A stretch of 39,998 nt of DNA from Magnetococcales bacterium. Lineage in GTDB: Bacteria > Pseudomonadota > Magnetococcia > Magnetococcales > Magnetaquicoccaceae. A program made the translations under genes and the position numbers. The stretch spans positions 1-39,998 of the forward strand of contig JAANAU010000031.1 of assembly GCA_011089965.1 (NCBI GenBank), written 5' to 3'. Position 1 is the stretch's first letter; each line of letters starts with the position of its first letter. The notes under the pieces are model-generated. The model made no database searches, was not told where the DNA came from, and saw nothing but the letters and a program-made list of their open reading frames with translations. This document shows positions 33,777 to 39,998 of the stretch, piece by piece.

Positions 33777-35557
33777 AAGAAGAGTCCTGGACCCGATGGA
33801 TTATTCAAACGGCCCGTTCATGGAAGGACATCTCGGAAGTGGTCCGTCAGACCGGGGTGGAGCATATTGACATCGATCATCGTCGTCTGATCGAAAGCGC
33901 CCTGGAGCTGAACCGGTTGATCGATGCCTTTGAGGATAACAGCATCGACCTGGATACCATTCGCCGGGAAGCGGTATTGCTGGAGCGTTTGCGGGATATT
34001 ACCGCTGCCCATTTCGAGTGGGAGGAACGGTTCATCCAGTTGCACGGCCTGCCCAATCTGGACAGACAGAAGGAGCAGCATAGAGCATTTCTGGTCATGG
34101 TGGATGGTCACCTGCGGGATTTCAAGGAAGGCCGGTTGTGGGTTTCGTTGTCTCTGAAGATGGCAGTGCTGCAATGGGTGGTGAATCATATCAACCATGT
34201 GGACTATGAAACCTTTTGCCTGGAAAACTGGGTGGAAAGGGTTTTGACCAATGCCGCCAAATGGCAGGATGTGGCGGATGTCATCAAACCAACCGGGTTG
34301 CATCTCTTTGATCAGGAACACAAAGATCTGGTGGTTCTCACCCTGCGGATGAACGAGTGGATTGAGCGGTATCAAAGCGCCGGCCACACGGAAGAGTCCC
34401 GGGAACCTGTCGCCACTCTGCTCCACCGCATCCGTCAATATGCGGAGGCCCATTTCAGTCATGAGGAACATTTTATCGCCCGCTACCAGATCCCAAACCA
34501 AAAGGATCAGGTTGCTAGTCATCATGTTTTTTTGACGACCGTTCAACAACTGGAAGATCGCATTCGTCAGGGAGAGAAGGTCGATCCCCGGCAGGTGAAA
34601 AAGCTGGTCATGAACTGGTGGGTTGAACACATCAACCGGATCGATTATGCCTCCTTCCGGCTGGAGAACTGGACCGACCGGTTGCTTGGGGTGTCCACCT
34701 CCTGGGACAACCTGGAGGAGTTGATCAAATCGACCGGTTTGGAAAGATTGGATCAAGAACATATGGATCTGATCATGCTGACCCTGGAGGCCAATGAGGT
34801 GGTGGAGGCCTGTCAACGGGGCAATCTGGATCCTGCCCTCAAGTCTCAGGGGATTGCCATTCTGCATCATCTGCACGAGTTTTCCGCGGCCCATTTTCAG
34901 GGTGAAGAGGCGTTCATCCGGACAAACGGCATTCCCGGTTATGAACGCCAGCAGCAGGAGCATCGGCGTTTTCTGGAGATGGTGCAACAACTGGAAGCGG
35001 ACATGGCCAATGGTCGTATCGTCTTTTCCTCCCAGATCAAGACCAGGATTTTGTCCTGGTGGATGCATCACATCAACGAGGTGGATTACAACACCTTCCG
35101 CATCGAACGGTGGGCCGGGGCCATGATCCTGGGTGCCAGGGAGTATCAGGATCTTGCCAATCTGGTCAAGCCCAGCGGCCTGGAGTGGGTGGATGCGGAT
35201 CATCGGCAGCTTGTCGAGGTGACCCTGAAGGCCTGTCGTCAGCTTGTGGATCGGGATCCGGGCGTGGTCAGGGGTCTGGAAGAGGTGATGCGTTTTTCCA
35301 GCGACCATTTCCATCGAGAGGAAAATTATTTTGTTGAGCATGGATTGTGGGGAATCGAGATCCATCGCGACCAGCACCAGGAGTTTCTGGCGACCATGCG
35401 GACCATGATCGACCATTCCGACCTGAACCGTCCGGAGGAGATCGAAACATTCCGGTTGTGGATTGTGCAGTGGTGGGTTCAGCACATCAATGAGGCGGAT
35501 TATCGTGCTTTCCAACAGATCGAGCGCATTGGAAAAGGTCATGATCAGGCAGAATGA
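33773..35557 (+). CDS. Tetra-hemerythrin protein inside the secretion operon
   Basis: This 594-aa soluble protein consists of four tandem bacteriohemerythrin domains at about 25-150, 175-300, 325-445 and 465-585. Each has the four-helix ligand pattern. Domain 1 has H36, H80, E84, H103, H139 and D144. Domain 4 has the full set: H477, H512, E516, H531, H535, H571 and D576. In domains 1-3 the first His of HxxxH is Gln (Q99 in domain 1), so one iron ligand is missing. Hemerythrins bind O2 at a di-iron site and serve in sensing, storage or iron handling. No signal peptide or output domain is seen. The ATGA overlap with the upstream ABC gene implies coupled translation and a secretion-linked role. 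Confidence 0.93.
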   Translation: MKEESWTRWIIQTARSWKDISEVVRQTGVEHIDIDHRRLIESALELNRLIDAFEDNSIDLDTIRREAVLLERLRDITAAHFEWEERFIQLHGLPNLDRQKEQHRAFLVMVDGHLRDFKEGRLWVSLSLKMAVLQWVVNHINHVDYETFCLENWVERVLTNAAKWQDVADVIKPTGLHLFDQEHKDLVVLTLRMNEWIERYQSAGHTEESREPVATLLHRIRQYAEAHFSHEEHFIARYQIPNQKDQVASHHVFLTTVQQLEDRIRQGEKVDPRQVKKLVMNWWVEHINRIDYASFRLENWTDRLLGVSTSWDNLEELIKSTGLERLDQEHMDLIMLTLEANEVVEACQRGNLDPALKSQGIAILHHLHEFSAAHFQGEEAFIRTNGIPGYERQQQEHRRFLEMVQQLEADMANGRIVFSSQIKTRILSWWMHHINEVDYNTFRIERWAGAMILGAREYQDLANLVKPSGLEWVDADHRQLVEVTLKACRQLVDRDPGVVRGLEEVMRFSSDHFHREENYFVEHGLWGIEIHRDQHQEFLATMRTMIDHSDLNRPEEIETFRLWIVQWWVQHINEADYRAFQQIERIGKGHDQAE

Positions 35558-35611
35558 GAGCCGGTTGCGAAGGGGGCGCAATCTTGCCCTGGAACAAGCG
35601 GGAGGGCAGCC

Positions 35612-37732
35612 ATGAAGAGCAGCCGGGAACTCTTCCATCCGCGCAGCGACATAGCCCGTTGTCTGATCCCTCTGCTGGATGCCATTGGTTGGCGGGGAAC
35701 ACGCATGCAATGGATGGAGGCTCTGCCTTATCAGCCGGATGAGATGGGTCTGGCAGATCTGTTGAACATTTTGGCCAGTTTGCATTTCACCTCCCGGACC
35801 GAGACGACCGTTATGAATCGGATCGATCCCCGGCTTTTCCCCTGCCTGTTCGTCCCGCCGTCTGCACCAGCCATGGTGATCCTGAAAAGCGGGGCCTCTG
35901 GGGATCTGTTGGTTTTTGACGGCCAGGAGGGGGGCTTTCAGCAGCGACCGGCGGACGATACCATCGGGGAATTGATTGTATTCACCCCCATTCGCAAGGG
36001 GGGGATGTCGCCACTGAATCAACAACCCCAATGGTTTCGCCGCTTGATGGAACGGTTTGTGGGCATCATGGGATGGGGTGCTTTGGTGAGCCTGTTCCTG
36101 AGTGTGGTGGCCATGATTGCCCCTTTGTTCACCATGACCCTGTATGACCAGGTGCTCAGCGGTCGGGAGTCCTACTCTCTGTATTGGTTCATCCTGGGGG
36201 CGGTGATGTTTTTCTTGGTGGAGTTCGCTTTTCGTTCTCTGCGTTCCTGGCTGTTCGGATTCATCAGTGTGCGTATCAATCATGTTGCCGGGACGGAAAT
36301 CTTTCGGCGCATTCTTTATCTGCCGCCTTCCTACACCGAAAGCGCCCCCCTGGGAGCACAGGTTTCCCGGATTCGCGATTTTGAAACGGTACGGGATTTC
36401 TTTGCCGGACCTGCCTTGATTGCCCTGTTGGAGTTGCCATTCACCCTGTTGTTGTTTCTGGCCCTTGTTGCCATTGGCGGAAACCTGGCCTACATCCCTC
36501 TGGGGGGGGGATTGCTGCTGCTGGTTTTCAGCGTGCTGATCCACCCCTGGGTGGCGCGGACCAATGCCCTGGCAGCGGAACACACCTCGGCGAAACGGCA
36601 ATTCCTGGTAGAGATCCTCACCAATTTTCGGGCCATCAAATCGACCGGGTCGTCGGGCTATTGGCGCAAGCGTCACGAGGCGCTCTCTGCCGAGTCAGCC
36701 GTGAGCAGTTTTCAGGCAGCGAACATGACCAGTCTGGTCAATGGCATCTCTCAAACCGTTGTGACTCTGGCCGGGATGGCAACTTTGGCCTTTGGGGTGA
36801 TGTCGGTGGTGGCCAACCAGTTGAGCGCAGGCGGGCTGATGGCCTCCATGATGTTGGTGTGGCGCATCCTGACCCCGATGCGTACCGGATTCGGGGTCAT
36901 CACCCAGTTGGACAAGATCAAAAAAAGCATTGGGCAGTTGGACCGGTTGATGAATCTCCCCATGGAAAGGGATCTGGAGGCTGCCCTGGACATCTCCCGG
37001 GAGTACGAGGGAACGGTTGAGTTTTCCCAGGTTTCCCTGCGTTATACCAGCGAATCCAACCCGGCTTTGTTGGGGGTTTCGTTCAAGGTGGTTCCGGGCA
37101 GGACGTTATTGTTGATGGGCCATGACGGAGCAGGCAAGTCCACTGTGCTCAAGTTGATTCTGGGCATGCATCAGCCTCAGGCCGGACGGGTGCTTCTGGA
37201 TGGGTTCAACGTTCGTCAGCTGGATCCTTCGTTGTTGCGGCGTGGTGTGTCCTATGCTCCCCAGAAAAGCGCTCTGTTTTACGGGACCATAATCCAGAAC
37301 CTGCGCTTTGCCGATCCCTCCGCAGCCATGGAGCGTCTGGAGGAGGCCCTGGAGCGGGCGGGAATCCGCGAGGAGGTCCAGAGGCTGCCACAGGGTATCG
37401 AAACCCGCATTGGCGATCACAACATCGGGCAGTTGTCTGCCTCGTTTCAGCGACGACTGGCTTTGGCCAGGGCCTTTGTGCGTCCTGGGAAAGTGTTGTT
37501 GCTGGACGAGCCGGAACGGGGACTGACCGGGGAGGAGTTGGCTCATCTTCTGGAAACTTTGAAGAAAATCAAGGGGAATGCCACCATGATCATCGCTTCC
37601 AATCATCCGGAATTCGGGCAACTGGCGGATGAGGTGTTGTGGTTGGACAAAAGCCGGGTGCGGGCCTGGGGACCAACCGGCAAGGTGTTGCCTGAGGTGG
37701 CCGGAATCATGGGATGGGGGAGAGGAGTATAA
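35612..37732 (+). CDS. Type I secretion ABC transporter with N-terminal C39-like region
   Basis: The 706-aa protein has a soluble N-terminal domain (about 1-140), placed like the C39-like domain of RTX/adhesin exporters but with no catalytic Cys-His pattern. A six-helix membrane domain follows (about 150-430), then a nucleotide-binding domain (about 470-690). Walker A GHDGAGKST (K509), Walker B VLLLDEPE (D632, E633) and switch H665 are intact. The signature is LSASF (608-612) rather than LSGGQ. This should be the ATP-hydrolysing half partnering the degenerate ABC protein. GGGAGG precedes ATG 35612. The adaptor gene begins 5 bp after the stop. The substrate is probably the product of the gene at 39103. 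Confidence 0.9.
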   Translation: MKSSRELFHPRSDIARCLIPLLDAIGWRGTRMQWMEALPYQPDEMGLADLLNILASLHFTSRTETTVMNRIDPRLFPCLFVPPSAPAMVILKSGASGDLLVFDGQEGGFQQRPADDTIGELIVFTPIRKGGMSPLNQQPQWFRRLMERFVGIMGWGALVSLFLSVVAMIAPLFTMTLYDQVLSGRESYSLYWFILGAVMFFLVEFAFRSLRSWLFGFISVRINHVAGTEIFRRILYLPPSYTESAPLGAQVSRIRDFETVRDFFAGPALIALLELPFTLLLFLALVAIGGNLAYIPLGGGLLLLVFSVLIHPWVARTNALAAEHTSAKRQFLVEILTNFRAIKSTGSSGYWRKRHEALSAESAVSSFQAANMTSLVNGISQTVVTLAGMATLAFGVMSVVANQLSAGGLMASMMLVWRILTPMRTGFGVITQLDKIKKSIGQLDRLMNLPMERDLEAALDISREYEGTVEFSQVSLRYTSESNPALLGVSFKVVPGRTLLLMGHDGAGKSTVLKLILGMHQPQAGRVLLDGFNVRQLDPSLLRRGVSYAPQKSALFYGTIIQNLRFADPSAAMERLEEALERAGIREEVQRLPQGIETRIGDHNIGQLSASFQRRLALARAFVRPGKVLLLDEPERGLTGEELAHLLETLKKIKGNATMIIASNHPEFGQLADEVLWLDKSRVRAWGPTGKVLPEVAGIMGWGRGV

Positions 37733-37737
37733 CACGT

Positions 37738-39066
37738 ATGGGTACTTCAACCACGCTGCTGGGGGAGCGTTCGACTCGGCATCTGGCCAAATCGGTGTTG
37801 TTGCAGGAAACGGGCAGTCCGTTGATCATCCGCATGATCATCTGGTTTGGTCTGCTGGTGGTGTTTCTGTTTGTCCTGTGGGCCACGCTGACCTCTGTGG
37901 ATGAGGTGTCCCGGGCAGGGGGGGAGATCGTTCCTTCTGGTCAGCTTCAGAAGATTCAACATCTGGGGGGTGGCGTGGTCCGGGAAATTCTGGTCCAGGA
38001 TGGGGAACGGGTGAAGGAAGAACAGGTATTGTTGCGGCTTGATTCTTTATCGTTTCAATCCCAGGTGGAGCAGGTCAAGGGAAAACGGGAGGGATTGTTG
38101 GCGCGGAAGCTGCGCCTGTTGGCTCTGGTGGACGGTGGGGAACCCAATTTTGATTCCTTGAATCCCAAGGTGGATGTGGTGGGCAGCGAACAGCGTCTGT
38201 GGCGTCAACTGGCCGATGCCCGGGAAGCGGCCAGCCAGGCTGTGACCAACGAGATCCGTCAGACCCAGGCCGAACGGGAGGAAAACCTGACCCAGGAAAC
38301 CTACCTGCGCCGTCAGTTGGAGCTGGTGACCGAAGAGCTGAAAATGCGTACTGACCTGATGGACAAGGGGTTGAATTCACGAACGGTCTATTTGGCCATC
38401 AAACGTCGGCAAACGGAAATTGAAGGTGAATTGGCCCGGTTGCCGTTTCAGCGCAACAAACTGACCGAGCGTATCGCAGGGCTGGAGAATCATGCGCGGG
38501 AGCAAGAAAAGATCGCCCTCGGCAAGTGGCTGGATGAATTGGCAATGGTCAATCGGGAACTGGGGGAGAATGAGGAGATCTTGCGTCGCCTTGAGGATAA
38601 CCTGGCCCACCTGGAGCTGCGAGCGCCTGTCGAGGGATATGTCCATGGATTGAGCAAGCATGCTGTTGGCGAGGTGGTCGCCAGTGGTGACACGGTGTTG
38701 TCCATTGTGCCGGGACAACGCCGTCTTCAGGCTCAGGTCAGAATTTCTCCCCGGGACATTGGCCATGTGCGCGTGGGACAGAAGGCGTTGATCAAGTTTA
38801 CCACCTATGATTTTTCCAGATATGGCGGTGTATTGGGGGAGGTGGAAGAGATCTCTCCCAGCTCCCTGTTGGATGAAAAGGGCGCGCCCTATTTTCAGGG
38901 GTGGGTCAGGTTGGCTCAGGAATATGTCGGGAGTCGTCCCGGGGAGAATCCCATTACGCCGGGTCAAACGCTTCAGGCGGAAATCACCACGGGCAGCAAG
39001 ACGGTGATGCAATATCTGTTGAAACCGATTTTTGCCTCGGCCAGGGAAGCCTTGATGGAGCGATGA
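37738..39066 (+). CDS. HlyD/LapC-type membrane fusion protein
   Basis: The 442-aa adaptor bridges the inner-membrane ABC exporter and an outer-membrane TolC-like channel. It has a short cytoplasmic N-terminus, one transmembrane helix (about 30-52, MIIWFGLLVVFLFVLWATL), a lipoyl/barrel part (GQLQKIQHLGGGVVREILVQDGERVKEEQVLLRLD), long periplasmic coiled coils (about 125-310) and a C-terminal beta-barrel region (VPGQRRLQAQVRISPRDIGHVRVGQKALIKFTTYDFSRYGGVLGEVEEIS), typical of the LapC/HlyD family. GAGGAG at 37722-37727 supports ATG 37738 over the in-frame ATG at 37714, which overlaps the ABC gene. No TolC homologue is in the window. Confidence 0.93.
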   Translation: MGTSTTLLGERSTRHLAKSVLLQETGSPLIIRMIIWFGLLVVFLFVLWATLTSVDEVSRAGGEIVPSGQLQKIQHLGGGVVREILVQDGERVKEEQVLLRLDSLSFQSQVEQVKGKREGLLARKLRLLALVDGGEPNFDSLNPKVDVVGSEQRLWRQLADAREAASQAVTNEIRQTQAEREENLTQETYLRRQLELVTEELKMRTDLMDKGLNSRTVYLAIKRRQTEIEGELARLPFQRNKLTERIAGLENHAREQEKIALGKWLDELAMVNRELGENEEILRRLEDNLAHLELRAPVEGYVHGLSKHAVGEVVASGDTVLSIVPGQRRLQAQVRISPRDIGHVRVGQKALIKFTTYDFSRYGGVLGEVEEISPSSLLDEKGAPYFQGWVRLAQEYVGSRPGENPITPGQTLQAEITTGSKTVMQYLLKPIFASAREALMER

Positions 39067-39102
39067 AGCGTTGTTGATCGGTCTTGCTGAAGGTGGAGAC
39101 AG

Positions 39103-39998
39103 ATGGATAAAACCCATTCAATAAATGTCATGGCCAAGGAAGAGCTGGATCAGATGACGGTGTTGCTGAATACCGATCAGGCTGATCTCCAGGCTCGTGA
39201 GCAGGAGCGCGTTGCTGCGTTGGTGGATGAATTCGGGACGGATGGCGGCCAGGTTGCCCATTTGGCGTTTGTTGAGAGCATGACACAGGCCGGGCGATCC
39301 ACCCTTGGATCAGACGATGACATGGGCGAGTTGCTGCCGGCTTCGGGTGCGATCAGGGTCGGAGAGGATCACACGTCTGGCCGGGATGTTCCTGGCGACG
39401 ATGCCAGGGAGGCACCCCTTGAAGATCGGGCATATGAACCGGCCACGGTTTCTCCGGAGACCACGACCTCCTTTGAAGTTGTGAACCAGGAGCCGATGTC
39501 GTTTCCTTCAGGTGCTTTGGTTGCGGAGAGTTCGACAGAAGGAGCATCTGGATTTCCGGTTGCGACGGGGCCAGGGCCAGGGCCAGGGCCAGGGCCAGGG
39601 CCAGGGCCAGGGCCAGGGCCAGGGCCAGGGCCAGGGCCTGAGACGCCGACATCCGGTCAACCTGAGACTCTGGCAACCCGTGAGCCTGAGATTTCAGAGG
39701 CAGCAGAGCTTGAGACTCTGACGACAATCCCGCCAGAACCTCCCGTATCGACAGCACCACCCGTGTCGGCAGAGGCGGAAACGCCCGTGTCGGCCGAGCC
39801 TGAGCCACCTGTGTCGGCCGAGCCTGAGCCACCCGTATCGGCCGAGCCTGAGCCACCTGTATCGGCAGAGCCTGAGCCACCCGTGTCGGCCGAGCCTGAG
39901 CCACCCGTGTCGGCCGAGCCTGAGCCACCTGTGTCGGCAGAGCCTGAGCCACCCGTGTCGGCAGAGCCTGCGCCACCTGTATCGGCAGAGCCTGAGCA
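39103..39998 (+). CDS. Repeat-rich acidic protein, probable type I secretion substrate (partial)
   Basis: The open frame begins at ATG 39103 (GGTGGAGA upstream) and is still open at the window edge, giving 298 complete codons. The N-terminal 130 residues are acidic and polar with no signal peptide (MDKTHSINVMAKEELDQMTVLL). Then come 12 Gly-Pro dipeptides, a Thr/Glu-rich stretch, and at least eight EPEPPVSA octapeptides. Such extended, unstructured, repeat-rich N-termini occur in giant adhesins, and the gene follows the ABC-hemerythrin-ABC-HlyD genes by 36 bp. A C-terminal secretion signal would lie outside the window. The substrate role is inferred from position. Confidence 0.75.
   Translation, partial: MDKTHSINVMAKEELDQMTVLLNTDQADLQAREQERVAALVDEFGTDGGQVAHLAFVESMTQAGRSTLGSDDDMGELLPASGAIRVGEDHTSGRDVPGDDAREAPLEDRAYEPATVSPETTTSFEVVNQEPMSFPSGALVAESSTEGASGFPVATGPGPGPGPGPGPGPGPGPGPGPGPETPTSGQPETLATREPEISEAAELETLTTIPPEPPVSTAPPVSAEAETPVSAEPEPPVSAEPEPPVSAEPEPPVSAEPEPPVSAEPEPPVSAEPEPPVSAEPEPPVSAEPAPPVSAEPE
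39568..39639 (+). repeat. GGGCCA hexanucleotide repeat (Gly-Pro tract)
   Basis: Eleven perfect GGGCCA units and a final GGGCCT encode twelve Gly-Pro dipeptides. Perfect identity at DNA level suggests slippage. Because the unit is 6 bp, copy-number change would alter linker length without shifting frame. Confidence 0.97.
39796..39987 (+). repeat. 24-bp tandem repeat encoding EPEPPVSA
   Basis: Eight successive 24-bp units (GAG CCT GAG CCA CCy GTr TCG GCm) encode EPEPPVSA. Differences are nearly all at third positions, except one E-to-A change in unit eight. The ninth unit is cut by the window edge. The synonymous differences suggest selection on the peptide as well as duplication. Confidence 0.95.

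Noticed and set aside
33818-36676. A 952-codon open frame on the minus strand
   Set aside because: It is antisense to the hemerythrin and ABC genes, whose domains are unmistakable, and its product is His/Gln/Pro-rich with no recognisable domain. It reflects codon bias of the real genes.
1-39998. tRNA, rRNA, transposase or integrase genes
   Set aside because: None was seen by eye. The mobile-looking repeats have no transposase in the window, although a small RNA could be missed without a covariance search.

Overview
The window looks like a chromosomal segment of a Gram-negative, ubiquinone-using proteobacterium. The evidence is a ubiE-ubiJ-ubiB cluster, an ETF-ubiquinone oxidoreductase, a plant/alphaproteobacterial-type glutamate-cysteine ligase, a proteobacterial YgiM-like SH3 protein and type I secretion genes. 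Tandem hemerythrins, CheV, a hybrid kinase and GC-rich intergenic hairpin repeats would suit a microaerophilic, motile lineage such as the Magnetococcia. That placement is inference; no rRNA or marker gene settles it.

Region 1 (1-18.6 kb) is mostly housekeeping: a LysR regulator divergent from a HAD-IIA phosphatase, class I fumarase, a membrane hybrid histidine kinase with two receiver domains, ubiEJB, then on the minus strand argB, gshA and cheV, then an SH3/coiled-coil membrane protein with a small P-II-like protein, a PIN-type toxin-antitoxin pair, ETF-QO and a convergent TauE/SafE permease. Nearly every gene end here is followed within tens of bases by a copy of a modular repeat of about 150-290 bp. 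The repeat has a CACCATSATCAGGGGTCC end, GC-rich hairpins, an A/T-rich middle, then a CTGGGGGATGAATCCCCCAG hairpin and a T-run.

Region 2 (18.6-26.2 kb) is a minus-strand run: a GTG-started Rpn/PD-(D/E)XK-like protein, priA, def, fmt, an unrecognised 199-aa protein and a 726-aa TPR protein. The last two trail the conserved translation/replication genes and may work together.

Region 3 (26.4-31.7 kb) is a two-gene plus-strand unit. It has a secreted protein with four cadherin/Ig-like domains and a LamG-like C-terminus, then a 1111-aa protein with a CHAT-like (caspase-like) N-terminus, TPRs and an SMC/OLD-like ATPase. The CHAT-like domain lacks the expected Cys, and the ATPase has Gly where a Walker B Glu is expected.

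Region 4 (32.1-40 kb, running off the right edge) is a type I secretion operon of unusual make-up. It has an ABC half-transporter whose nucleotide-binding motifs are almost all degenerate, a cytoplasmic protein of four tandem hemerythrin domains (translationally coupled, 4-bp overlap), a second ABC half-transporter with intact Walker A/B, a HlyD/LapC-like adaptor, and the start of an acidic Gly-Pro / EPEPPVSA repeat protein that is probably the exported substrate. This possible oxygen/iron-responsive secretion unit and the CHAT-TPR-ATPase pair are the best candidates for undescribed biology.
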